Shown: positions 23,384 through 35,504 of the stretch, one piece after another
Layout of the letters: each line of letters begins with the position of its first letter
How positions within the stretch are numbered: the stretch's first letter is position 1
DNA from: Paralvinella palmiformis
Lineage: Eukaryota; Annelida; Polychaeta; Terebellida; Alvinellidae
Assembly (NCBI GenBank): GCA_025642065.1
Contig: JAODUP010000911.1
Location: 1-64,000, forward strand
Direction: 5' to 3'
Length of the DNA: 64,000 nt
The notes under the pieces: model-generated
What the model was told of the DNA's origin: nothing
The model's database searches: none
Seen by the model: only the letters and a program-made list of their open reading frames with translations
Translations under genes and position numbers: made by a program

Positions 23384-23453
23384 GATTAATTTTGGAGTAG
23401 CATCCCGTTATTTTTGCTGTAGAGGAGCACACGATGCCACTCCAAAATTAATC
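23384..23453. repeat. Strong hairpin: 21-bp stem, 28-nt loop
   Basis: Left arm ATTAATTTTGGAGTAGCATC (23385-23404) pairs with GATGCCACTCCAAAATTAAT (23433-23452) with a single mismatch, and the stem extends by one more G-C pair. No poly-T tract, coding context or known RNA family explains it. It may be a minimal MITE or the ends of a tiny element. Confidence 0.85.
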
Positions 23454-23454
23454 T

Positions 23455-24985
23455 TACAAGGTATTTTTAGATAGATGCGGATATAAAAGTGATTTGCGAA
23501 ACAAATAAGCTATTTTTTCTTGGACTAGGAACCGATGGTTTTGAGGCTGGTTATGTGATAGAGTTAGGAAAGGGATGGAAATAAATATCGAAACAGATCG
23601 GCATAAAATGTTAACAATGCCAAACTTAGAAGAGCCATCGACATTGGTCCGCAAAACAATGCACCTGAAAACATGGTCTGAGTTGAAATGTATATTTAAC
23701 AGACATTACTTTGGTGAAGGCGATACTGAAATCAGTTATACAAATATACATAATGAAACATAAAGGGCATTCATTGTGTAACTATTGACAGTATGGCACT
23801 GTTGCAGATGGGATTTTGCCGTCTATGAGCGAAATTAGCCTCTCCTAGATGAAGCAGTACTATATATCCTAAGTGATGGCCTAATTGTTCTAATTAGCAC
23901 AGGAAAGGTAATGAAACAAACAAACACCGCCTTTAATAGGGAAATATAAATATGTACCTCTGATCAACACAAGCAGCGTGTCTTCAATATACATATAGGT
24001 TCCGATGGAGGTTAATGCCATATTCCCTGTAATGCATGGAAAAAATCCATACACTCGACGCTGAAGTCTAAGCAGCTGGTATAACTGGGATAATGATAAT
24101 ATCCATGGCATCTCACAATTCCGCTAGATACCACTAAATTATTGTCAGACCAATTCAAAAGACGAAATAGTTAAACTAAACTTTCCTTGCTTTGCAAAAG
24201 CAAAAAAAAAATCTGTTTAAACAGAGGATAGTAAATGTGAGATATTTAAATATGGACAGACGGAAAGGATTTATCTCAGCCGACAGTTCACCAATTAACA
24301 AGTAATTCAAATATTATCACCAGGTAAATTAGAACATATGTCTAAGCAAATTCTGACAATGTCTGGTGTAACTTACGATCAATTGCGTTTCAATGGGGAA
24401 GCTAGAATAAAACTACGTTTGGGTCCTAAAATTGGAACAGATTTGTTATTGTTGATTGATTAATAGTTCTTTCTGATTTCTCATTTAATGTGTGCTTCCA
24501 TTTTTATTACTAAAATAAACCGTTCTAATTAAATCAGCCGTCTTACAATTGGCAGACTACCTTTTTCTCTCATCTTTTCAAGATGGCTATAGGCTGGTAT
24601 CAACTTCTCGAGGACCAATACTTTTACTTCAATCAACCACGCTTATACCAATATTTCTCAAACATTTTCATTATTAGAAAACATTTGTTATTAACACTAC
24701 TGGGAAATAGTCATGTTTAAAAAAGGTTGGGCTTAATTATATCAAATACGTCCTTAGCCAGCGTAAGACCACCCACAATGATGATCATAAATAGTACCAG
24801 TAGGATAGTTTTAGCATCCATTGGTCAAATTTAGGTATTAATAAAACGTGTGATATTTTAGACTGACTTAAAGCACATGATAAACAGTTAGTCTCACATG
24901 TTGTACAACTATTTAACAAACATAGGAGTATATTTGTTGAAAAAAGGTACCCATTCACAAATGAAACTAATTAATTCCCAATTTA
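23455..24985 (+). other. Possible 5' (gag/protease) part of the Gypsy-like remnant, uncertain
   Basis: The frame at 23575-23763 contains K-T-W-S-E-L-K-C-I-F-N-R-H-Y-F, resembling the W-x-E-L-K-x2-F gag-type segment of Ty3/Gypsy elements. Near 24340-24460 a short frame reads M-S-K-Q-I-L-T-M-S-G-V-T-Y and L-R-L-G-P-K-I-G-T-D, compatible with the region flanking a retropepsin. Both similarities are weak and frames are broken. I attach them only because a clearer pol remnant follows. Confidence 0.25.
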
Positions 24986-24987
24986 AC

Positions 24988-25660
24988 AAAATCTGTATAA
25001 AATATTGTATTCATAAAAGGGGTGTGTTTAAAGAGCATGTCACTGATATGCTTATAAGCATTATAATTGTTCCATCTACCTGGAGCACATAAAACCATTG
25101 AATGACACAGTTGACGAACTATGTAACCTGGTATGGAAGCGTAAACCATAAAAATGTAATAACTGGATTAAATACATCCACTATTTCGAATAGGTGCTGA
25201 TTGATGATATAATACAGTCTAAACCCAACGTATTACAGCCAATGTAAAGAGTGACTCTTCCTCGTATGGCAAAATAGGCATGATCTTAGGTTGGTATGAC
25301 CTCATATAATCAACAATGAATTCCAAAATTAGCAAATTTCCTCGACCTCTTACACAGTTCTTCCGACTAAATGAAGTATCGCATACTACTTTTTAACTTT
25401 TGAAAAGGGCCGAAATTTCCTAAACCAATGTTGCAGCATGTTTACCTAAGCAAAATATATCGTAGTCAGTGCAGCATTAGCGCAAACATTTGATCTTGGA
25501 GAGAAACTAATTCAATTTTTATCCAAAATACTGACACAGCATAAATGGCCTACAATCGAACGTGCCATTAATAAACTATGTCACTATTTATTGGGCTCAA
25601 ACTTTATAATGTATGCTGATCATAAGCCGGTACATGGGTGAGCATACTGCATAAGGAATG
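24988..25660 (+). mobile_element. Ty3/Gypsy-like pol remnant (start of RT, RNase H)
   Basis: Near 25030-25090 the frame reads E-H-V-T-D-M-L-I-S-I-I-I-V-P-S-T-W-S, like the M-L-x3-I-I-x-P-S-x-S-P-W-S start of Gypsy RTs. Near 25490-25640 it reads I-Q-F-L-S-K-I-L-T-Q-H-K-W-P-T-I-E-R, then H-Y-L-L-G-S-N-F-I-M-Y-A-D-H-K-P. That matches the F-L-S-R-K-L-T-x3-K-W-P-T-I-E-K-E ... Y-L-x-G-x3-F-x-x2-T-D-H-K-P-L block of the RNase H domain. The catalytic RT motifs between them were not recognised, so large parts are deleted or scrambled. No integrase or LTRs were found. Confidence 0.6.
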
Positions 25661-25664
25661 TGGA

Positions 25665-26914
25665 TATGATATATGATACAAAGTCTTTAATTGGTTGCAA
25701 TAGCTGTTACGTAACCTGGTTTTTGACATAAATATTTTAGTCTATGAATTGTTTATGTTTTAATGTGTTTTACTGAATTGTTTTTTATATCATCTTATCT
25801 TTATTGTTAATTTATTTATTTCACCTAAATAACTCAATGTCGGACGTAATTATGTTCGCTGAAATAAACTGTAGTCTTGACAAGTAGCCTTTAGGTAAAT
25901 TTGACGTTGGCCAAAATTACCTAAAGTGGGGTAGTACTGAATGATTAAATTCAAGACACTGATTTTAAAATTAACATAATTAACAGTTCTAAAAAAGGTA
26001 TAAAGGTAATTGAAAATATTCCTAACTTTGAACCTTGGTCTAACACTATTTAAAACTTTTAAACATATATCTATGTCTGAAATAAAGGATCCCATTCTTA
26101 GCGAAGCCATTGAAGTTTTAGATTCATAAGCGGCTGATGAATTATCTTGTACAGAATTTAGTTCAACCAGTACGGCTAGATGCACCCTCACTTACAACTA
26201 CCTATCCCTAAGACCTAGAGTAAGGCATCCTTAATAAGAAGCACAGTGATGATTGTGGTAGTGGTCGGCATGCTAATATTGACATATCTTACAGCAAAGT
26301 CCATGTTCGGTAATTTTGTACTAACTTCTGCCAAGATGTAGTCCGACACGAGGTAAGTCGAAAGCGAAAATAGAAAAGAAAATATTAGTCCTACAGGAAA
26401 TAAAGGAAGACACACCTTTGCTAACAGTTTTAGGCGTGACCAACGATGAATCAAAACAAAAACAGTCATTCACTGACCATAATCACCAGTGCTTAACTTC
26501 CAATCGATGAATCAGAAATATGCTCACGCCTTCAATAATTCGGGTTGGTGTGATAAAGAATAGACTGAATGTGGTAGAATTGAAATCAATAGTCTCGTAA
26601 CGTGATCATACTTTAATGTGTTAATAAAACTGACAAGCTAATATTACCATTTATTATATATAATACTGCCATTCTGCTGGGATAAATTGCAACATTTATG
26701 TAGCATACAAAATCTGCAGGAAGATAGAAATACTTTGTTGCTGGAAAAGATAAGTGTATTTTCCATACAAATTCTGATTATCAAATATTTTCTAGTAAAT
26801 GTTTATTTGTACACATGCTTATGATTAATTAGTGTTGAGGTTGTAAGATTCATTTAGGCTACCATTTTTATATCATAGCTTTCTATGGGTTTATTTTGTA
26901 TTGTAATAATAAAC
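25665..26914. other. No supported gene; two minus-strand open frames of unknown nature
   Basis: The frame 26215-26469 (-) begins with ATG and predicts a hydrophobic segment (L-F-P-V-G-L-I-F-S-F-L-F-S-L-S) that could span a membrane, followed by a hydrophilic part. The frame 25850-26191 (-) is unrelated. Neither has a known motif or clear splice sites. Confidence 0.25.
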
Positions 26915-27030
26915 TCAAATTGAAAGCCACCTAATATCGTTAAATCAAAACTATCACGAATATAACTGACTTTATAGCTAGCAGTATTTCATTATTTATG
27001 TCATTAAATATTAATTAACTAACTATTTCT
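26915..27030 (+). repeat. Diverged direct repeat, copy 1 (partner about 28305-28425)
   Basis: TTGAAAGCCACCTAATATCG ... GTCATTAAATATTAATTAAC resembles TTGAAAGTCATCTAATATTG ... GTCATTAAATATTAATTCAC at 28312-28400 over about 110 bp. Confidence 0.65.
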
Positions 27031-27034
27031 CACG

Positions 27035-28304
27035 AGATGAAGGCGGCGAATGTTATATTGTTTAGTGTGTGCGGACATGTGTCATTCTGTGTTTTATGGG
27101 GAAGCGCAAAGGGTTTCCCTGAATGTGGAAACAATGGCATTTCCTTAGCTGAGATGATTTGATTTAGGACAAGGGATATAAGACATACATCGTTTGTATG
27201 TCAACGCTCGTACTTTTAGGTAAGGTACAAAATGTAATAACACCGGAAGAGCTCTATGTTTTATTTAAAGGTCATCCTACTTACGTAATTAAGTTAGGCA
27301 GACATCTATGTACCAAACAAGTGACCAGCAACCTTAGAAATCCAATGGTGTCGCGTATAGAACAATATCTGCCTAATATAACATTCATCATCGTAAACAG
27401 ATTTGCGGTCTAGTCATCACTAGCCCAACTACATATCAGCAGGATACCCATAATCCAGTTATATTACCATCAGCCAAATAAAGAAAGTATTACTAATCAC
27501 ATAACGTCATAAAAAAATGAATATAACTTGTGATTTATCATATAATCAAATAATTGGATAACTATTTTATCGTTATTCCGGTTTACATTTGGCCCCCAGT
27601 ACATAAACTAATCAGTTCACATGAACTGTTTGAAGTAAGTGTGACAGTATTGAAGAGATGGGAATATGACAGTTTACCACATACGTACGTTACCATATAG
27701 CTCCCATAATTAACTCTCTGTCACGATTAAGAGAGCTGATTGTGACCTAAATTAGATATCTGTTATTAATTCTAAACACGTTAAACACGAACTTTTTCCA
27801 TCTAACTATGAAATTAAGTAAATCACTGGCCACATGGATTATTTTAGGAAAGATATGGATGGATGAATGTTGCTTAACGACAGATCGGCACCATTTAGGC
27901 CGTTCAGTGTTCATGAAAGATGTGGCTAATTGTTATCAATCAAATCTGACTGTCAGGATAATGAATTCCCTATCTGATGGAATGGTCAGGCCTTTTAAGT
28001 ACTTGGTTAGTTCCATCAGTGCTGGTGATGGTGGTATTTCAGATTGGATCATTTGTTGATGTCTGAATTTCCAAATGAAATGAACTACAAAACAGTATAT
28101 TTTTCGATGAATCATCCATAAAATTATATCATTTATTAAAAATTTAATTATATACACATCCTTATTTACAACAGATTAATTTATTGTTGACTTTGTAATA
28201 TTTATTTAATGTTTAATTTATGTTATAACTTCCTGTACGTTTTATTTTATAGTTTTAAATATAATCTCATATTAGGTTCCAATGAACGGCTCCCTCTCAA
28301 ATGT
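27035..28304. other. No recognisable gene
   Basis: Open frames at 27198-27413 and 27808-28059 (+) have no recognised motif or splice context. Confidence 0.35.
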
Positions 28305-28425
28305 ATTCATTGAAAGTCATCTAATATTGTTATATCAAATCAATCATAAATATATTACTGAGATTATTAGAAGCAGCATTTCATTAGTTCTGTCATTAAA
28401 TATTAATTCACTAAACTTTTGCCAT
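28305..28425 (+). repeat. Diverged direct repeat, copy 2 (partner 26915-27030)
   Basis: See the partner copy. GATGAAGGCG also follows each copy, about 10 bp after copy 1 and about 80 bp after copy 2, so the repeat may be a larger, decayed dispersed element. Confidence 0.6.
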
Positions 28426-28429
28426 TTAT

Positions 28430-29274
28430 TATAGCATTATCACGTTACTCAAAAGATCATGGTAACAGGTGACCTATACTCTCACCTCGACAATACACAC
28501 GATGAAGGCGTGCGATAAATTTAACAGTTTGGTCGATGGTATGTCCTACAGATAGAAAGGATCACGCATTATATTTCGTGATAATCCATTAGTTCTATTG
28601 ATTGCTGATTACGGCTCACTCAGTGGCTACCCAGGTCTTAGCGGCATATGAGTAACCGGGAACCAAGTACTTAACATCAAGCACGTTCCCTTTCTCAAAA
28701 AAAAAGTCATTATGATTCAGTCAAATGATCCATGGTATTCCGATATTATTAGACAGACCAATCTCCAATGCAGGAATGCTGAGAGAATAACGCGACGAAT
28801 AACATAACTGTACAAACAGCATTGCCCAATTTACTAATTAAAACAAAACATTGCTATTATTACTAGAATATAGCTGAATATAACAATAACAATATAGGCG
28901 TTTTCAAACTCAACTGGGCTCAACAAGCGGGATTCATTTCACCAACATTATTTTCAGAAGAAGGCTCAGCAGCTGATTTCGGTATTTTTCCATTAAAACA
29001 ATTACCAACGTTTTAGATAATATCAGTACCTTAAATACCAGTAAAACACGTGATACCATCATGAATGATGACATCATCTTCCAGGGAAACCATCTCAACG
29101 GGTCAACACTTGTCAAAGGAGATTATGTGCAGATCATTATCATAAAGGCACACAAAACGTCCTACAACCTGGATTCCTTGCCAACATATATTCTGAGGAA
29201 ATATACTGAACAACACTGTTCAATAATCATATCCATTCTAAATAAATCTAAGTCTGAGTTGTTGTCCCAAAACC
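28430..29274. other. No recognisable gene
   Basis: Open frames near 28934-29333 on both strands show no family. The one at 29061 runs into the odd homopolymer stretch. Confidence 0.35.
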
Positions 29275-29360
29275 GTTTCGGAAAAAAAGTTTTTTCCTTT
29301 GGCGGAAAAAGAATGGCCCAAGGGTTTTTTTAAAATTTGGCCTTCCCCCAAAACCCCTTC
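29275..29360. other. Homopolymer-rich stretch resembling low-quality read sequence
   Basis: Runs of doubled to heptamer bases succeed each other (for example GAAAAAAAGTTTTTTCC, GGGTTTTTTTAAAATTTGG, CCTTCCCCCAAAACCCC). This is unlike anything else in the window and is the usual look of compressed or miscalled read ends. Confidence 0.5.
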
Positions 29361-29364
29361 TGCT

Positions 29365-30466
29365 GCTTCTGTTGCGAACGTATATAGCATTCTTCTGATT
29401 AGCCTTCATTATTTATAAGTCATGTGTCCTTGCTCTGGATTAATCTTACTCATACCTATGTTTGTGGATATGTTACCCTCAGTAATTGGCTCTCAGCCAA
29501 ACATTTGCTGTGTGACCAGCGGAGAGGTTAAGTAACTCAGATCAACTCTGCTCGGCGTGGATTAAGTCTTGTCTGAAATACAAAATACAGTATTTAATGA
29601 TTCACAACAAATCGTCGTCTACAACTACTGTGTACCTCAAACAGATCTCCGGTAGGTCGGAAGAAATATTGCATATTTCTGATTCTATAGTTGATATCGT
29701 GATTTAGCACAATTTAGATTTGTATCGTTTCGTCGACCACACTCATATGTACTTGATCATAAAATCCACCCCCGTCTGTCTAACATCAGTGATAAGACGT
29801 ACTCCAGCTTTCTCCAACGTGACTAAGAGATCAAACGACCAAAAGCAATGGCGTGTCCCTCCGCGTCGTAGCCAATCCATTATCAAATTCGCCATTCGTG
29901 AACAAACTAAGATAACACCTCCATATTATATCTACGATGGACAGACGAGTGAACCCTATGGCATGCTCTTGTTACCGTCATATCCGGAACGCCAGCAAAA
30001 TCCGTTGGTAAATGACCAATGATGCTTACAAAAACCTGGTCCGCATCTTAGTAATATCACGAGTGAAATATGAAAATGTATTGTTATGTAGCACCGTCAA
30101 CCAAACCGGATAAAAAAAATTCTCAAATAAGAAAATACGCAGAAGAGGGTATATCACACATTTGTTGCATTACATCTAGGTGTTACCTGTAACGTACAGA
30201 TGACGATAACAAAATGATGACGTAGATCTACAACACACTAGAAGGGCCCACCTCTGTCTACCAAACAAATTAAACATCAAAGATTGTTCCCAGTACAGTA
30301 ATTATATCATATGGTGAAAACAATATCCGTATATAAACAATCACACTATTAAACATCAAATATGTTAAGTCAATTGTCACAAATTAATTGTAATTAATAC
30401 AAATGTTACTTATTATTTGATTTATTCTTAAAGTACAAAGATGATAATGTTGAGAAGTCTTATTAA
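29365..30466. other. No supported gene; 100-codon frame at 29720-30022
   Basis: The plus frame 29720-30022 contains K-Q-W-R-V-P-P-R-R-S-Q-S-I-I-K-F-A-I-R and P-P-Y-Y-I-Y-D-G-Q. Composition looks somewhat coding-like, but I recognise no family, start context or splice sites. Confidence 0.25.
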
Positions 30467-30480
30467 ATAATTACCTCCAT

Positions 30481-30524
<44 letters not shown>

Positions 30525-30536
30525 GGAGGTAATTAT
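30467..30536. repeat. Perfect 16-bp palindrome arms with (TA)n as the loop
   Basis: ATAATTACCTCCATTA (30467-30482) and its exact reverse complement TAATGGAGGTAATTAT (30521-30536) flank a pure TA repeat. A second small inverted repeat (TTATCATACC / GGTATAATTA) follows immediately. Confidence 0.95.
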
Positions 30537-30539
30537 AAT

Positions 30540-31985
30540 TATCATACCTTTTCAGGTATAATTATTTTCGTCATTAATGTATAATTCGTTTCTCTTCACC
30601 ATATAAAGCCATAACTATTTAATTCTATGTTGTAATGTTATTTTTGGAAGCTTTGAATCAATTGAAGTAGCCATTTCTAGTCGCTGAATAAATGTGACAG
30701 CTTTCTAAAAGTAGGCTACTTAATATAACTCGTTATCTACATCATGCCAATCATGCTTGCTAATGTTCTCGCTCTGATGTCCCACTCCAATAATAATAAC
30801 GCCGTTATCCTCTGAAAGATGTCATTTAGTTCACTGACCGTATCTAATATCGTTATCGATGACAAACAATTAAGCTTGGCTTTGTTCTCATTGACCTTTA
30901 GTTAGTATATACAGCTCAGTCGAGGAAAACGATTTCATGATCTGAGCTGTCGCATTATATTTCAACGCGATCTTGATTAATAATAATAATAATAATAATA
31001 ATATTGTATTCCTATTATAATAATACAGAGAACAATAGGATTTGATAAATTAATACGTCATATCGTTATTGGCGTTTTCGGTAATTTTTTCACAGGTCAA
31101 TATTTATTATTAGTTGCATATATATTTCATGCGATAGTTGAACATCGTAGAGTCCTTAAAGTTCACCCTTTTAGCACATCTAACTTTATTTCACTTGTTT
31201 ATATGAACTTTAGGAGATTTACCCGTTAGTGATATTAATTTACTAAATAAAAGTGGATCGTCATTAATGGTACTTAGATCATCAGAAGATATATTACAAT
31301 CTGGAAGTTTTGTTTGTTGATTTTAGTAATAGACTTAGTCATCTGAAAAAGGTAATACTAGTAATGTATTACCTCTATATGTTATGCTGTAAGTAACACG
31401 GTTACCATTAAAACACATTAAACATAATGCTGCCTATTAGTCGTAACACTCAAATGATATTTACTATATACAAAGGGATGCTGGTACCGTGGTTCGTAAC
31501 AGGGTACCCACAACTGTGATATAACCATGAATTATAAACTGCTCATTGATCCCTAAATCACATCGGTAAATAATCTAAAATTATTAGTTCAGAATTGAGT
31601 CGAAAAAAGATGTTTTTATATCGCAAATACTACAAGATTTGCGTTCATATTCTACTCTTAATATGTTAATATAGTCTTTTAGTATTAACCTTCATACAAG
31701 AAAACCTCATTTCTCTCCTCTAACAACTCACAACGGAATCCTTTTACCTGAGATCATAAATTGGATGCACTCGTAATGTTTTGCCATGAGCTCCATATTA
31801 AATCACTGACATGAAGATAAACATTGTTTAGAGATATTGTGGCAACTAACCAGGCTAGGTTTATAATGTATTTATCGGTTATAGTTAACTGTTATGGTAA
31901 TTCTTCAATGTGTGGTTGGTCTCTAGCGTTATAATCTCTTCGTATTTAGTTCTCTCTCTTTCCTGCTGTTTGCTTTGGCCTGTAA
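30540..31985. other. No recognisable gene; short (TAA)n at 30978-31004
   Basis: AT-rich sequence without open frames of interest. Confidence 0.45.
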
Positions 31986-31989
31986 TTAA

Positions 31990-32072
31990 CTCTCTCTCTC
32001 GCTCTCTCTATCTGACTCTCTCTCTCTCTCTCTCTTTCTCCCACTCTCTATCTCACACATGCCCCCCCCCCT

Positions 32073-32112
<40 letters not shown>

Positions 32113-32129
32113 TGTCTGTGTGTGTGTTG
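31990..32129. repeat. (CT)n then (GT)n microsatellite
   Basis: Interrupted CT runs, a C9-10 run near 32064, then GT repeats. The open frame across it (31910-32254) is a repeat artefact. Confidence 0.95.
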
Positions 32130-32149
32130 GGGTGAAGGTCTGTATGTTT

Positions 32150-33944
32150 GGGGGGTTATATAGGTATATAAGGCGCTGGCACATATCTTGTACCTTTATT
32201 CAAATGGAAATTATAACTCGAAACTGGTTAAAGTATATTAAGTTACATGTATAATATAACAAAGTTTTTAATTTAATTACATTTATAATTAGAAAAAGTG
32301 TAAGGGGAAAACATTACTAACAGATTTCAGAAGATAATAATCTAAATATAAACACTTCACTCTTATTGAAACAGAACAACGGAACGGCAATTAACGTTAC
32401 CATATTGCTCGAAGTTTATATACACAATGTTCACTAGCAAACAATACACTTAAACCTTCAGATTGGTTAAACAGAGGAGGTGTGGTATTTAATATTTTGG
32501 TTTATTTTATGTAATTACGTAATCCGGTGTTTAGAAACCATGTCGATGACAGTTGAATAGAATTAATATGTGTATACAGGTGTGAAATTGCACTACTGAT
32601 ATTAAGAAAACAAAGTTTAAATACACTTCAAAGAATTTAGTTATAGCTTCTCATGTGGCAATTGATATTAAGATATCTCATTCCTTTACAAACATAATAA
32701 CGATGGGTTGAGACTTTTGTGTTTTATTTGTGAGAAAGTTTTCAGAGCCTCGGGAAACATTCTATTCATTTTAAGGTATTTATTTCAAGTTACTTGAAGC
32801 TACATGATCTGAGAGGCTTTCATGTTTAGTGTAAGCATTGATGATACTATATTGATAGTGTTCAAAATAACTCTTTCGTTGACGTATTCCAAAAAGAAAT
32901 AAAATTAAAGTGATTTGAGTACATAGTTAAAGTATCGTTTCATCTTTAAACATGTACGTTCATAATATTTTTCTCTTCTAAAAATAAGATGTATTCCTGC
33001 GGGTTTTATAATAGCACGAAGATAATAAACTTATTAATATAATCATAACCATGTGAGCACTTATTTCTCATCTTGTTAGTGCTATTAGTAATATTGGAGT
33101 TAATTATGTTCCATGATTAAGTTTCACTGAATTTATTTCTGGGAAGATGCTCTTATGCTTACCAATATTACCAGGGTATTTTTCCATATATTTGCCTAAC
33201 CTTCGTCCTATACTCACTAATAAAATATTAAAAGTATAATACGTTACATTTTATATCTAACAATAGAGTTTTTTTCTCTATTCAGTTTAAGAATATCTTT
33301 CTCCGTTAATTCGCTTAGCATTGTGTACGTTTCATACAACATTTATATTTACTGAGAATTATACTTAACTGTGTACAATAGATCAAAATGCCACTTGATA
33401 ATCAATTAATTTTAATATCGCAATAAACTGGAGATAAAATAAGTGTCAAATGGATTAACGAATATGTGATTAAAACGCAAATAGATAACAAAATACTTTT
33501 ATGCCGTATACTGGTAGACAACCCAGATTATATTGATAGCAGTTTATTTCTTCGTTCATCCATTTTACTAAATTATCCGAGCTACATATTATTTGTATTT
33601 TCTATAAACAGGCTCTTAGTACTCATCTCTCAATCACAGTTACTCCCTAGACATTACCATAACCGTTAGAGGTGACACAGCTGAGATAAAATATTCATGT
33701 GTGTAAAGTAAGCCATATGATATATGCCTTAACAAAGCCAGTATGTAACATTGTTTGAGTATTATGTGGAGATTGAGCAGCTACTTAGCTAGAACCTTGG
33801 ATAATTAGCTCCTGTACTAACCCCAATCATATTGTTATTTCTCTCATCCTTCAGATATAGTCCTTCTTTTAGCCGAAGGTCAATCTTGTATCGAAGTAAA
33901 TTACTGTATAATGTATCATGAGGGCAACTAAATTGGTATAAACC

Positions 33945-33945
<1 letters not shown>
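32150..33945. other. No recognisable gene
   Basis: 1.8 kb of AT-rich sequence; only frames of 70 codons or fewer without motifs. Confidence 0.45.
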
Positions 33946-33948
<3 letters not shown>

Positions 33949-34025
<77 letters not shown>

Positions 34026-34068
34026 ATTGTGCGCGCGTGCTTGTGCGTGCGTGCTTGTGCGTGTGTTT
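33949..34068. repeat. (TA)n-(TG)n compound microsatellite
   Basis: Clean TA block, clean TG block, then TGCG/TGCT variants. Confidence 0.97.
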
Positions 34069-34086
34069 GTGTGATAAAATATCGGT

Positions 34087-34449
34087 TTAACTTTCAATAT
34101 AAACTCTATCGTAATTTAATTGCGTAAGACTGTTGCAAATAAACTTTGATTGGTTGATTGATGATTGTGCCCACACAAGCGGAACATTAACAGGAAACAA
34201 CTCCCCTGGTGTGTATTCCTTTGGAATAATCAATTCCACGGGCATTTTAACATTCTGTGACGCAGACGGTATAGAATCTTGATAGCTATTACAACCGAAT
34301 GACAGTTGATATAAATCAACCAAATCTTCAACAAACATTCTCATGCGATCAAAACTCAATGGTGGCGTTATATGTGTAAAACGAGGAGAGCTATGATTGA
34401 TAGTTTCTCATCATATTCTGTTATGATAAACCAAAAAACTGCAGCAATA
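34087..34449 (-). CDS. Hypothetical open frame, 120 codons, possible exon or element fragment
   Basis: The minus-strand frame is open from just after a TGA near 34447 to the TGA at 34087-34089. It reads E-T-I-N-H-S-S-P-R-F-T-H-I-T-P-P-L, then F-D-R-M-R-M-F-V-E-D-L-V-D-L-Y and later M-P-V-E-L-I-I-P-K-E-Y-T-P-G-E-L-F. The residue mix, with prolines, aspartates and few low-complexity codons, looks more coding-like than the surrounding frames. The first ATG in frame is at M-R-M; no signal peptide or known domain was recognised. An AACAG acceptor-like site lies upstream but is followed by an in-frame stop. It could be an exon with a different boundary, or a piece of a mobile element. Confidence 0.3.
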
Positions 34450-35426
34450 TTACATTTGTAGAAACAATCTTTTCATTGCGTTGAAACGATGACCATATGG
34501 TGTATAAACATTAGATTGAGTCACAAGTCGCTGTAATATTATCTTTAGATTGGTAACCATGATGGAAGGTCTAGGACTTAAAAATTAAATTGGTAAGAAA
34601 TAAATGAAAGGTTTACATAAAAGATGTGATACTAATTAATAAAACTGTGATAGGATGTTGATATGAATGCGTCTCAAGTCTACCTGTTATTCACCAAAAC
34701 GTTATTCTGTTGTAAAAAAACTAGCTTTGCAGAATATGGAAATTATGAAGCACTTTTCAAAGAGAGTTGCACATCAATTAAATAGTTCACTATCAATATT
34801 AATTGGGGAAATGAACTAACTGATAAAGTGATAGCTTAAAACAATTACCAATAACGCTATAATGCATTACTGCTCATGCCATCAACCGAGACACGGTCGT
34901 ACATCTTCGGTACATTGTGATATGTGACTCCTTGACAACGTACTTATTATATTTGTATTTATTGTATGATGCTTGGATATATGTACGTATCAATGATATA
35001 TCATTTACTAAATATCAAACTAGCTAACTAGTTAGGTACCCTATGTTTAGGAGAAATAAAATAGTATACAGAATATGATATAGAAGGAGAAAGAAATAAG
35101 CTTTTATAAAGAAGGTGGTGATCATGCTGCCTGTGGCATGACATGTCAGATGTAAATAAAGGAGTGCGTCAGTAAATTTTGAAGAAGTTGTATTGTTTCC
35201 CTTTAGAGTAATTATAATAAATAACATAATTGGGTAAGTATTTGCTAATTAACAATAGTCATGTCAGTAGAAATAGTAGTGTCGTTCCCAAATATAATCT
35301 CTCTAACCACTCTTCCTTTACCTATATTAATACCTCTTAGCATTTCATTTTCTAGGGACAGCTGATTTTAATAACTTCAGGGCATTCTTTTAAACACAGC
35401 CATTTCGTTCATTAAGGTATATTTTC

Positions 35427-35428
<2 letters not shown>
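34450..35428. other. No recognisable gene
   Basis: AT-rich; nothing seen. Confidence 0.45.
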
Positions 35429-35429
<1 letters not shown>

Positions 35430-35464
<35 letters not shown>

Positions 35465-35499
35465 ATGTATGTATGTGTGTGTGTGTGTGTGTGTGTGTT
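35430..35499. repeat. (TA)n-(TG)n microsatellite
   Basis: Short TA run, TG run, GTAT interruption, TG run. Confidence 0.97.
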
Positions 35500-35504
35500 T
35501 CTCA

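Noticed and set aside
26215..26469. Small membrane protein on the minus strand
   Set aside because: One hydrophobic stretch only, no homologue or splice context; not strong enough to call a gene.
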